DNA of 34,259 bases from Lachnospiraceae bacterium (GTDB lineage Bacteria; Bacillota; Clostridia; Lachnospirales; Lachnospiraceae), in assembly GCA_021203145.1 (NCBI GenBank), contig JAJQBS010000034.1, positions 1 to 34,259 of the forward strand, read 5' to 3'. Positions 7,590 through 15,695 of this stretch are shown piece by piece. Position 1 is the first letter of the stretch, and each line of letters starts with the position of its first letter. The notes beneath the pieces were generated by a model, which was not told where the DNA came from, ran no database searches, and saw only the letters and a program-made list of their open reading frames with translations. A program made the translations under genes and the position numbers.

Positions 7590-8993
7590 GTGCAAAAAAA
7601 GAATATTGTTTTTTATTTTAGTGACCAGCAGCGGGCGGATACCTGCGGCTGTTATGGACAGCCTCTTCCGATCACACCGAATCTGGATCGCCTGGCGGGG
7701 AACGGCGTACTGTTTGCGAACGCGTTTACACCGCAGCCGGTCTGCGGACCCTGCAGGGCTCTGTTTCAGACGGGGCAGTATCCGACACGGACGGGCTGTT
7801 TTCGAAATAATATTATGCTGCCGGCGGGAATTAAAACACTGGGCAGTTATATGGAGGATGCCGGATATGAGACGGCTTATGTGGGAAAGTGGCATCTGGC
7901 CAGCGATGGGGATCTGAATCAGGCGCCTGTAATTGACCATACCATTACGGCGATTCCAAAGGAGCTGCGCGGCGGATATACCGGGTTCTGGCGGGCGGCG
8001 GATGTGTTGGAATTTACCTCACATGGCTATGATGGCTATGTCTTTGATGAAAATAACCGGAAGATACTGTTTACGGGTTATCGCGCGGATTGTATCAATG
8101 GGATGGCTCTCGAGTTTCTGGATGTACGTGACAGGAATCGGCCGTTTTTCCTTACTGTTTCACAGATTGAGCCGCATCATCAGAATGACCGTGGCCATTA
8201 TGAAGGTCCGGTCGGCTCGAAGGAGAAATACAGGAAGTTTGAACTGCCGGGCGATCTGAAGGCGCTGGGTGGGAATGCGGCCTGTGAGTACCCGGATTAT
8301 CTTGGCCAGTGTGCCAGTCTTGATGAGAACCTGGGACGGCTGATTGCGAAGCTGAAGGAGAAGGAGCTTTACGAGGATACGATTATTATCTATACATCGG
8401 ATCACGGTTCTCATTTTCGGACGAGAAATCTCGATGCCCATCTAAATGGCGGGGATGATTACAAACGAACCGGGCATGACGCAGCTCTGAAGGTGCCGCT
8501 GGTGATTGCAGGGGGCGCATATACGGGCGGACAGGTGGTGGATGATCTGGTCAGTACAGAAAGCCTGCCAAAAACGATCCTTGCAATGGTGGGAGTCGAT
8601 GTGGGAGATGCGATGATTGGTGAAAACCTGTTGGAAGTTGTTGAGAAAAAGTATCCGGGGAGGGAAAATCAGGTGTTTGCGCAGATTTCTGAGAGCCGGA
8701 TCGGGTGGTGCATCCGAACGCCGGAGTTTCTGTATGCCATCTACGCGCCAGGAATGAATGGATGCGCGAGTGCGTCCGCGGATGTTTATGCGGATGACTA
8801 TCTCTATGATATGCGAAATGACCCGTATCAGCTGAACAATGTGGTAGAGGATGCTGCATATCCTGAGATTAAAGCCGACCTGCGCAGGCGGTTGCTTGAC
8901 TGGATGGAAAAAGCAGAGGGAAACCGTCCGGTTATTATTGATTCTGCGAATTATACACAATCATGCAAATTTATCGAACAAATGTGCAAATGA
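7590..8993 (+). CDS. Cytoplasmic Cys-type sulfatase
   Basis: Type I sulfatases hydrolyse sulfate esters with a formylglycine residue. The activation motif is C52-G-P-C-R56 followed by ALFQTG, matching C-x-P-x-R, so Cys52 is the predicted formylglycine site made by the adjacent anSME. Other family features are the metal-site start FSDQQRADTCGCYG, GKWH (99-102), HHQNDRGH and YTSDHG with D271-H272. Length (467) is normal. It starts with GTG; AAAAGGAGG lies 9 bases upstream and no better start is present. There is no signal peptide, so it should act in the cytoplasm on an imported substrate. It lies upstream of a sugar ABC importer and LNB phosphorylase genes, suggesting a sulfated host-glycan disaccharide such as a 6-sulfo-GlcNAc sugar; the exact substrate is inference. 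Confidence 0.92.
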   Translation: MQKKNIVFYFSDQQRADTCGCYGQPLPITPNLDRLAGNGVLFANAFTPQPVCGPCRALFQTGQYPTRTGCFRNNIMLPAGIKTLGSYMEDAGYETAYVGKWHLASDGDLNQAPVIDHTITAIPKELRGGYTGFWRAADVLEFTSHGYDGYVFDENNRKILFTGYRADCINGMALEFLDVRDRNRPFFLTVSQIEPHHQNDRGHYEGPVGSKEKYRKFELPGDLKALGGNAACEYPDYLGQCASLDENLGRLIAKLKEKELYEDTIIIYTSDHGSHFRTRNLDAHLNGGDDYKRTGHDAALKVPLVIAGGAYTGGQVVDDLVSTESLPKTILAMVGVDVGDAMIGENLLEVVEKKYPGRENQVFAQISESRIGWCIRTPEFLYAIYAPGMNGCASASADVYADDYLYDMRNDPYQLNNVVEDAAYPEIKADLRRRLLDWMEKAEGNRPVIIDSANYTQSCKFIEQMCK

Positions 8994-9000
8994 AATTTGT
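8964..9000. promoter_or_regulatory. Cluster of CAAAT repeats, candidate operator before the transporter operon
   Basis: GCAAATTT, ACAAATGT and GCAAATGA occur within 37 bases, and ACAAAT/ATTTGT forms an inverted pair. They overlap the end of the sulfatase gene, about 200 bases before the binding-protein ATG. The local AraC-family regulator is a possible binder. No clear -35/-10 pair was found in this gap. Confidence 0.25.
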
Positions 9001-9084
9001 CTAAAAGTGCTAAAATAAAGCAAAGGTCGGTGCAGATATTTTGGGAAATAGATAAATCTGTCAGGACTAATTACTTTTTCATGA

Positions 9085-9120
9085 GATAAGGAATGTCCAC
9101 TTGTGGGAGAATACCTTATC
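9085..9120 (+). other. Stem-loop in the leader of the binding-protein gene
   Basis: Arms GATAAGG (9085-9091) and CCTTATC (9114-9120) enclose a smaller TCCAC-TTGT-GGGA stem. There is no following U-run, so it may be an RNA regulatory or processing structure between the sulfatase and the transporter genes. Confidence 0.35.
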
Positions 9121-9195
9121 CCCTGCGCAAAGCTCATCCGACTGGAGTGAGGATTTTTACCGGCTTTGCTCAATATTTTTTAAGGAGGAATATTT

Positions 9196-10431
9196 ATGAA
9201 CATGAAGAAGATTCTCAGTGTAGCAATTGCTTCTGCCATGGTGGTCGGCGTAGTTCCGGTGGCTGCTTCTGCGGAAGAAGGCGTGACGATTACTTACTGG
9301 TCTATGTGGTCCGAGGGTGAGAGTCAGGCGATCGCGATTCAGGAAATCATTGATGACTATGAGGAAGCGACCGGTGTGACAGTAAATGTGGAGTGGAAGG
9401 GCCGTGACATCACGACATTGATTGCTGCCTCTCTGGATGCAGGTGAAACGATTGATCTGTATGAGGATGACTTCCAGAGGCTCTCTCAGACGTTTGGGGA
9501 TTACGCACTGGATCTGACCGAGATGGCGGAAGCTGTGGATTATTCCAGCCTTTCCAATGAGGCACTTACCTCCGCGGTTACGGGCTGGGCGGACGGTTCG
9601 CTTGCATGCTTACCGTATCAGCCGTACATTTCCGGTATTTTCTATAACAAAGCGATTTTTGATGAGGTTGGCGTGGAGGAGCCGACGACCTGGGAGGAGT
9701 TCCTCGAGGTTTGCCAGGCGATCAAGGATGCAGGATATACCCCGCTGACATTGGATGATGCTTACATCAATCTGAATCTTGGCTATCATCTTGCGAGATA
9801 CCTTGGACAGGACGGCGTAAAAGAAGTCGTGAATAACGGTGACTGGGCTGAGAATGAAGCAGTTCTGAAGATGGCAGAAGACATGCAGACGCTCGTGGAC
9901 AACGGCTATCTTTCTGAGTATGCGCCGGGCGCGTATCCGGAAGGCGAGAATGAAGTAGGCTATGGCGAGACGGCTATGGTTGTAAATGCGTCCTGGGTAC
10001 CGGCTGAGATCGAGGGCAATACGGATTCTGACCTCGAATGGGGCATGTTCTCTTATCCGGCAGTCGATGGCGGCGTAGACGGCACGGAAGCAATGATGGT
10101 AGGTGCACAGGGCATCTCCGTAAGTGCGAATTCCGAACATGCACAGGAAGCGTTTGATCTGGCGCTGGCAATTGTAAGCGGCGACGGTGATGCTGCTATT
10201 TCTGTAGCGACGGATTCCATTCCGGCAGACCCGAACAATACCGAATGGCCGGAGCTTCTTGCGAACTGCAAGGCAGCTTTTGATGCGGCTACTACCAGTT
10301 ATGAATGGGATTGCGGAATTGACGACAATGCGGATATGAAAGAGACCATTCAGGAAGCCGGCGCACAGCTCTTCTCCGGTTCGATTACCGCTCAGGAGTT
10401 TGTGGATAAGCTGGAGGAAGCAAGTAACTAA
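9196..10431 (+). CDS. Sugar ABC transporter substrate-binding protein (family 1)
   Basis: This 411-residue extracellular solute-binding protein captures an oligosaccharide for the two permeases that follow. The N-terminus has a hydrophobic signal stretch MKKILSVAIASAMVVG ending ASA-EEG, then the typical mature start VTITYWSMWSEGE. TAAGGAGG lies just upstream of the ATG. Unusually for a Gram-positive binding protein there is no cysteine near the signal peptide end, hence no lipobox. The site looks like a signal peptidase I (A-x-A) site, so the protein may be released or held by its partners. In Bifidobacterium the analogous GNB/LNB-binding protein precedes the same permease-GH112-NahK order. 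The ligand is therefore inferred to be galacto-N-biose or lacto-N-biose, perhaps sulfated. A strong hairpin follows the gene. Confidence 0.9.
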   Translation: MNMKKILSVAIASAMVVGVVPVAASAEEGVTITYWSMWSEGESQAIAIQEIIDDYEEATGVTVNVEWKGRDITTLIAASLDAGETIDLYEDDFQRLSQTFGDYALDLTEMAEAVDYSSLSNEALTSAVTGWADGSLACLPYQPYISGIFYNKAIFDEVGVEEPTTWEEFLEVCQAIKDAGYTPLTLDDAYINLNLGYHLARYLGQDGVKEVVNNGDWAENEAVLKMAEDMQTLVDNGYLSEYAPGAYPEGENEVGYGETAMVVNASWVPAEIEGNTDSDLEWGMFSYPAVDGGVDGTEAMMVGAQGISVSANSEHAQEAFDLALAIVSGDGDAAISVATDSIPADPNNTEWPELLANCKAAFDAATTSYEWDCGIDDNADMKETIQEAGAQLFSGSITAQEFVDKLEEASN

Positions 10432-10475
10432 TCAAGCAACAAAACAGGACAAGTGTTGGGTTATGCTGCACTTTC

Positions 10476-10505
10476 GGGGGCTGCGGTCAGATATGCGCAG
10501 CCCCC
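10476..10505 (+). terminator. Strong stem-loop between binding protein and permease genes (partial terminator/processing site)
   Basis: Perfect 10-base arms GGGGGCTGCG and CGCAGCCCCC around a 10-base loop lie 45 bases after the binding-protein stop. Such hairpins commonly let the binding protein be made in excess over its permeases by partial termination and 3' end protection. No long U-run follows. Confidence 0.55.
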
Positions 10506-10634
10506 TTCCTATACACAGGGATGGAAAAGTCCGCTGGCAAATCTGACACAGGTCTGCATTTTTCTTTGGTCGCAGCGTATTCGATTTTACACACACGTTC
10601 TGTTTATAGTTACGGCCTCGAAAGGGGATTTCAC

Positions 10635-11537
10635 ATGAAAAAGAATAAGAAAATGATGGTTGTCTTTTTGACACCGGCACTGCTGATTTTTTCCATCGTG
10701 TTCATTTATCCGGTAATCCGGACCGTGCTGATGAGCTTTTTCGCAGTGGAACGCCCAAGCACGGCCATCTCGGACTGGGAATTTACCGGACCGGGGAACT
10801 ATCTGAATGTTTTTTCCAAAAATACATTCTGGCGCTCCATGCGAAACCTGCTGACAATCTGGGGCGTTGGTGGAATTGCGACCATGCTGCTGTCGCTTCT
10901 GTTTGCGGTGATTCTGACAAGCGGAATCCGATTTAAATCCTTTTTCCGCGCCATGATTTATATGCCGAATGTAGTCAGTGCCGTGGCGCTGGCGGCGATG
11001 TGGATGTATTATGTGTTCAGTGAGCGCTATGGCCTGCTTCATAACTTTTTCGGTGCGCTCGGGCTGACTTCCCTCTCGAAAATCAAGTGGCTTGGTACGG
11101 ATATGAAGCTATGGGCGATGATCATTGCGTTCGTTTTTGGCGCAGTCGGATACTATATGCTGATCTGGATCAGTGGGATTGAGAAGATACCTCAGGATCT
11201 TTTCGAGGCGGCCACGATTGACGGTGCGGGCAGGATTAAGCAGTTCCGCTACATCACACTGCCGCTTCTGAAGGGGACATTAAAAATGAACCTGACATTC
11301 TGGAGTGTGAATGCGGTCGCGTTTTTTGTCTGGTCCAAGATGTTTTCGCCCGTAACATCAGAGAACAGCACGGTGGTGCCGATGATCTACATGTACGATC
11401 TGGTATTCGGCAGCAAAACGATTACCGAGACGGATGCGGGGGCTGGCGCTGCAATTGGCTGCATACTGGCCTTATGCGTTCTCGTGATTTTCTTCCTGAT
11501 GAATCATCTGATCAAAGATGATGATCTGGAGTATTAG
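10635..11537 (+). CDS. Sugar ABC transporter permease (MalF/UgpA type)
   Basis: This 300-residue inner-membrane permease has about six hydrophobic segments, beginning MVVFLTPALLIFSIVFIYPV, and the ATPase-contact EAA loop EAATIDGAGRIKQFRYITLP. The start at 10635 is preferred over an in-frame upstream ATG (10521) because AAAGGGG lies close before it and MKKNKK is the normal family beginning. It pairs with the next permease gene. No ATP-binding subunit is encoded nearby, as is common for Firmicutes sugar importers that share one MsmX-type ATPase encoded elsewhere. Confidence 0.92.
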   Translation: MKKNKKMMVVFLTPALLIFSIVFIYPVIRTVLMSFFAVERPSTAISDWEFTGPGNYLNVFSKNTFWRSMRNLLTIWGVGGIATMLLSLLFAVILTSGIRFKSFFRAMIYMPNVVSAVALAAMWMYYVFSERYGLLHNFFGALGLTSLSKIKWLGTDMKLWAMIIAFVFGAVGYYMLIWISGIEKIPQDLFEAATIDGAGRIKQFRYITLPLLKGTLKMNLTFWSVNAVAFFVWSKMFSPVTSENSTVVPMIYMYDLVFGSKTITETDAGAGAAIGCILALCVLVIFFLMNHLIKDDDLEY

Positions 11538-11554
11538 AGAGGAGGGGATGAAAG

Positions 11555-12451
11555 ATGGAGCTTCGGAAAAAGACAAAAAAGAAAAATTATCATGAGCCGT
11601 TTAACTGGAGAAAAGAAGTTCGGCTGCTTCCTGGATATATTCTGCTTTTGATCTGGCTGGTGTTTACCGTATCGATGATCGGATGGATTCTGGCCGCGAG
11701 TCTTTCTACCTCCGGGTCGATTTTTAAGGGAGAAGTGTTTAAATCGCTTCTGACCGGCTTTGATAACTGGCATTTTGAAAATTATGTCACTGCCTGGACG
11801 ACCCAGCACGTCTCAGTTTATTTTATGAATTCTCTGATCTATGCCACAACGTCGATGGTGCTGCTGATCCTGGTCTGCGCTCCGGCAGCCTATGTGCTTG
11901 CACGCTTCACATTTCTCGGAAATGGCGTGATCAAGACCGGATTCGTCACAGCGATGAGTCTGCCGCAGATCATGATTATCCTTCCGCTGCTTTCGATTAC
12001 GACCAGACTGCACCTGACCGGCAGCAGAGTTCTTCTGATTTTCCTGTATGTGGCAATCAATATCCCTTATACGACGACGTTCCTGATAAACTTTTTCGCA
12101 ACTCTCTCACGGGCGTATGAGGAAGCTGCGGCGATTGACGGATGCTCGCCGATTATGACATTCTGGCGGATCATGTTTCCGCTGGCGCAGCCGGGTATTA
12201 TAACAGTCAGTATTTTTAATTTCCTGGCAATCTGGAACGAATACTTCATGTCGCTCGTATTTGCGAGTACGGATTCGAAACGCTCGGTTGGCGTCGGACT
12301 CTATACGATTATCAGTGCGCTGAAACAGACAGGCGATTACGGCAGTTTGTTTGCCGCGGTTATGATTGTATTTTTGCCGACTTTTGTTTTGTATCTGCTA
12401 CTCTCCGAGAAGATTATTGCGGGCGTGACCGGGGGCGGTGTGAAAGGATAA
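11555..12451 (+). CDS. Sugar ABC transporter permease (MalG/UgpE type)
   Basis: This 298-residue second permease has a cytoplasmic basic N-terminus, a first membrane segment GYILLLIWLVFTVSMIGWIL and the EAA loop EEAAAIDGCSPIMTFWRIMF. It starts 17 bases after the preceding permease with GAGGAGGGG as ribosome binding site. Together with the preceding permease and binding protein it forms a CUT1-type oligosaccharide importer. It is followed after 12 bases by the AraC regulator gene, so all are probably one operon. Confidence 0.92.
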   Translation: MELRKKTKKKNYHEPFNWRKEVRLLPGYILLLIWLVFTVSMIGWILAASLSTSGSIFKGEVFKSLLTGFDNWHFENYVTAWTTQHVSVYFMNSLIYATTSMVLLILVCAPAAYVLARFTFLGNGVIKTGFVTAMSLPQIMIILPLLSITTRLHLTGSRVLLIFLYVAINIPYTTTFLINFFATLSRAYEEAAAIDGCSPIMTFWRIMFPLAQPGIITVSIFNFLAIWNEYFMSLVFASTDSKRSVGVGLYTIISALKQTGDYGSLFAAVMIVFLPTFVLYLLLSEKIIAGVTGGGVKG

Positions 12452-12463
12452 GGAGAATGCGTT

Positions 12464-13357
12464 ATGGCCTTTGAGAGAATGGCACTGAACACGGATATTC
12501 AGGTTGATGCACTCTATACGGTTCATTATTTTGAATACCGCAGTGATTTTGACTTTCCGGGGGAACGGCATGACTTCTGGGAATTTCAATATCTGGATAA
12601 GGGGAATGCTGAGGTCAGAACCGATGATGGGACGCACCTGTTGGGCAGCGGGCAGGCTATTTTTCATAAGCCGAATGAATTTCACACACTGAGTGCGGCT
12701 GAAAAAAGTGCGCCGATTGTTATCGTTGCCTCTTTTGAATGTCATTCCCCTGCCATGAAGTTTTTTGAAAAAAGACTTCTGACATTCTCAGACTCGGAAC
12801 GGAACCTGCTGGGACAGCTGATTGCGGAGGCAAGGCATTGCCTTGCCTCGCCGCTGGACGACCCGTATCTGCAGAAGATGCAGACTCGCCCGGACAGTAT
12901 GTTTGGAGCACAGCAGCTGATGGGTATGTATCTGGAGCAATTGCTGATTTCGCTGATTCGCCGCAACACGATTCCGCAACTTTCTGTGATTCTGCCGCAG
13001 ACGAATTCGAAGGCGCCGTCCGAGACATACAATCAAATCCTGTTTTATCTGGAGGAACACATTCAGGAGACTCTGACAATTGCGCAGATCTGTCATGACA
13101 ATCTGATTGGGCGTTCTCAGCTGCAGACCATGTTCCGGGAGCGGAATGGATGCGGTGTAATGCAGTTTTTTCTTCGGATGAAGATTGAGTACGCGAAACA
13201 GCTGATCCGGGAAAATCAGATGAATTTTACGCAGATATCGGATTTCCTCGGCTATTCGTCCATTCATTATTTTTCCAGACAGTTTAAAACGATTACAAAA
13301 ATGACACCTTCGGAGTATTCGTCTTCAATCCAGGCGCGGTCAGAGCGCGGTCAGTAA
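12464..13357 (+). CDS. AraC-family transcriptional regulator
   Basis: This 297-residue regulator has an N-terminal cupin-like sensing domain (EFQYLDKGNAEVR, GSGQAIFHKPNEFHTL, about residues 20-75) and a C-terminal AraC/XylS DNA-binding domain (about 190-290) with two helix-turn-helix units: TIAQICHDNLIGRSQLQTMF and FTQISDFLGYSSIHYFSRQF, followed by TPSEY. It starts 12 bases after the permease gene with AAGGAG upstream, inside the glycan operon. It is therefore a likely local activator responding to the imported sugar or a breakdown product. The CAAAT cluster at 8964-9000 is a candidate site, which is not proven. Confidence 0.92.
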   Translation: MAFERMALNTDIQVDALYTVHYFEYRSDFDFPGERHDFWEFQYLDKGNAEVRTDDGTHLLGSGQAIFHKPNEFHTLSAAEKSAPIVIVASFECHSPAMKFFEKRLLTFSDSERNLLGQLIAEARHCLASPLDDPYLQKMQTRPDSMFGAQQLMGMYLEQLLISLIRRNTIPQLSVILPQTNSKAPSETYNQILFYLEEHIQETLTIAQICHDNLIGRSQLQTMFRERNGCGVMQFFLRMKIEYAKQLIRENQMNFTQISDFLGYSSIHYFSRQFKTITKMTPSEYSSSIQARSERGQ

Positions 13358-13460
13358 AATTAAAAATAAGGTTAGTAATCATGCGAAAATAAATTATGAC
13401 ACTGCAAATTCTCCCTTATACACTACATTGTAGAAGGACATATCGTTCATGGAGGATCAA

Positions 13461-15626
13461 ATGATCGCAAAGAGAACAGGCCGGGTAACGCTTCCGAGTG
13501 AGGCGCACTTCCTGGCGGAAACAAAAGAAATCATGGAGAGGTGGGGCGCGGATGCCCTCCGCGACAGCGACGGCACGAAGCTGGATGATGAGCTGAAGGC
13601 GCTGGACGCAAAGATTTATACGACTTATTTTGTGGCTCGCGGGCACAATGCATTTGCAAAGGAGCATATGGAGGAATGCCAACAGCTCTATCTGATGTCG
13701 AAACGGTGCACGGCAGTCGGTGAGTGGCTGAAGATCTGTTTTATGGACGGATATTTTCAGGAACAGGTGATTCCGGACTACCTTCATGCTCCAAAAAGGT
13801 GGTGGGAGGTGATGGACCGGACAACGGGAGACGTCGTTCCGACGGATGCCTGGGCGCTGGATATGAGGAGGCATCTGGTGACGATCAAAGCAGAGCCATT
13901 TCATGAGTACACGGTGTCGTTTCTGGTGTACGCCATCTGGGATCCGACGCAGATGTACAATCACATCACCAATGACTGGGGCGACCGGCCGCACGAGATT
14001 CCGTTTGATGTGAGGCAGGACTGCTCCTGGCGGTTTGCGAAGGAGTACCTGGTGCAGTGGCTGAAGGACAATCCCTCGACGGATGTGGTGCGGTTTACGA
14101 CTTTTTTCTATCATTTTACACTGGTGTTCAATGACCGGAAAAAGGAGAAATTTGTAGACTGGTTCGGTTACGGAGCGACGGTTTCTGTGCGTGCACTTGA
14201 GGAATTCGAGCAGGAATATGGCTACGCGCTGCGCCCGGAGGACATCGTGGACAACGGATATTATAATTCTACGTTTCGGGTTCCGAGTAAGCACTACCTG
14301 GACTACATGGATTTTGTGCAGCGGTTTGTCGCCAAAAAAGCAAAAGAGCTGGTTGCCCTTGTACATGAGGCGGGACGTGAGGCAATGATGTTTCTGGGGG
14401 ACAACTGGATCGGAACGGAGCCTTATGGGAAATATTTTGGCGAGATCGGGCTGGACGCGGTGGTCGGCAGTGTCGGCGGCGGCGTAAGTCTGCGGCTGAT
14501 TTCGGAAATTCCGCATGTGAAGTATACAGAGGGGCGTTTTCTGCCTTATTTCTTCCCGGATACGTTTTATGAGGGAAACGATCCGGTGCCGGAGGCGATG
14601 AAGGACTGGATTACGGCCCGACGCGCGATTATGAGAAAACCGGTCGACCGAATTGGATACGGCGGATACTTAAGCCTTGCATATAAATTCCCTGCGTTCG
14701 TGGATTATATCGCAAAGGTAACGGACGAGTTCCGCCTCATCTATGAAAATATCAGGGGAATTCGCCCCTACAGCGGCCTGAAGGTGGCTGTGCTGAATTC
14801 CTGGGGAGCGCTGCGCTCCTGGCAGCCCTATATGGTGGCGCATGAGCTACGCTATAAGCAGTGCTACTCCTACATGGGAATTCTGGAAAGTTTAAGCGGG
14901 ATGGCGGTGGATGTTACGTTTCTGAGCTTCCGGGATATCCGGGAGAATGGGATTCCCGGGGACGTCGATGTCATCATTAATGCCGGAGATGCGATGACCG
15001 CATTTTCCGGCGGCGAGGAGTGGCTGGATGAGAAGCTTGTATCGGCTATCCGCGAATGGGTATACCAGGGCGGCGGTTTTCTGGGCGTCGGTGAGCCGAC
15101 CGCCTGTCATGCAAACGGGCGGTTCTTCCAGCTGGCAGATGTGCTGGGTGTGGATAAGGAGCTCGGCTTTACGCTCTCGACGGATAAGTATTTTACCGAA
15201 ATGCAGACCAGCCATTTTATCCGCAGCGACCGGACGGAGCCCTTTGATTTTGGCGAGAGCATGAGAAATATTTATGCGCTGGATGAGACGGTAGAAATAA
15301 TTGAGTACTCGAATGATGAGGTACATGCGGCTGCGCATCCTTATGGAAATGGGTACGGTGTGTATCTGGCCGGGCTTCCGTACAGCTTTGCGAATACCCG
15401 CCTGCTGCTGCGCACACTTTATTACGCGGCACACCGGCCGGAGAATATCCGCCAGTGGTTTTCTTCCAACCCTGCCTGTGAGGTACACGCGTACCCGGAT
15501 ACCGGGAAGTATGCGGTACTGAACAATACCCCACAGCCGCAGGACACGAGGGTATGTGACGGAGAAAAATGGGTGGAATACCATCTGCGTGAGGGAGAAA
15601 TCATCTGGGATATACCTGTGGCGTGA
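13461..15626 (+). CDS. 1,3-beta-galactosyl-N-acetylhexosamine phosphorylase (GH112, GNB/LNB phosphorylase)
   Basis: GH112 enzymes split galacto-N-biose (Gal-b1,3-GalNAc, from mucin O-glycans) and lacto-N-biose (Gal-b1,3-GlcNAc, from milk and mucin) with phosphate, giving Gal-1-phosphate and the free N-acetylhexosamine, in the cytoplasm. The protein (721 residues) starts with the family signature GRVTLPSE...RWGADALRDSDGT. It contains FLGDNWIGTEPYG, whose Asp314 corresponds to the proton donor described for the Bifidobacterium enzyme. It then has the barrel, a Rossmann-like domain and a C-terminal beta domain. The start at 13461 is chosen because GGAGG lies 5 bases upstream; the in-frame ATG at 13449 is an alternative adding four residues. 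It sits behind the importer and in front of the NahK-type kinase. Confidence 0.95.
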   Translation: MIAKRTGRVTLPSEAHFLAETKEIMERWGADALRDSDGTKLDDELKALDAKIYTTYFVARGHNAFAKEHMEECQQLYLMSKRCTAVGEWLKICFMDGYFQEQVIPDYLHAPKRWWEVMDRTTGDVVPTDAWALDMRRHLVTIKAEPFHEYTVSFLVYAIWDPTQMYNHITNDWGDRPHEIPFDVRQDCSWRFAKEYLVQWLKDNPSTDVVRFTTFFYHFTLVFNDRKKEKFVDWFGYGATVSVRALEEFEQEYGYALRPEDIVDNGYYNSTFRVPSKHYLDYMDFVQRFVAKKAKELVALVHEAGREAMMFLGDNWIGTEPYGKYFGEIGLDAVVGSVGGGVSLRLISEIPHVKYTEGRFLPYFFPDTFYEGNDPVPEAMKDWITARRAIMRKPVDRIGYGGYLSLAYKFPAFVDYIAKVTDEFRLIYENIRGIRPYSGLKVAVLNSWGALRSWQPYMVAHELRYKQCYSYMGILESLSGMAVDVTFLSFRDIRENGIPGDVDVIINAGDAMTAFSGGEEWLDEKLVSAIREWVYQGGGFLGVGEPTACHANGRFFQLADVLGVDKELGFTLSTDKYFTEMQTSHFIRSDRTEPFDFGESMRNIYALDETVEIIEYSNDEVHAAAHPYGNGYGVYLAGLPYSFANTRLLLRTLYYAAHRPENIRQWFSSNPACEVHAYPDTGKYAVLNNTPQPQDTRVCDGEKWVEYHLREGEIIWDIPVA

Positions 15627-15695
15627 AGCGGCATACCTTTATGGATGTTGAGCATGTACGATTCCGGCTTTGTCCGGAACAGGGAGGAGAGATGT

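Noticed and set aside
13416..14516. 366-codon minus-strand frame opposite the GH112 gene
   Set aside because: Shadow of a well-identified gene, with no recognisable domain and a composition typical of antisense frames.
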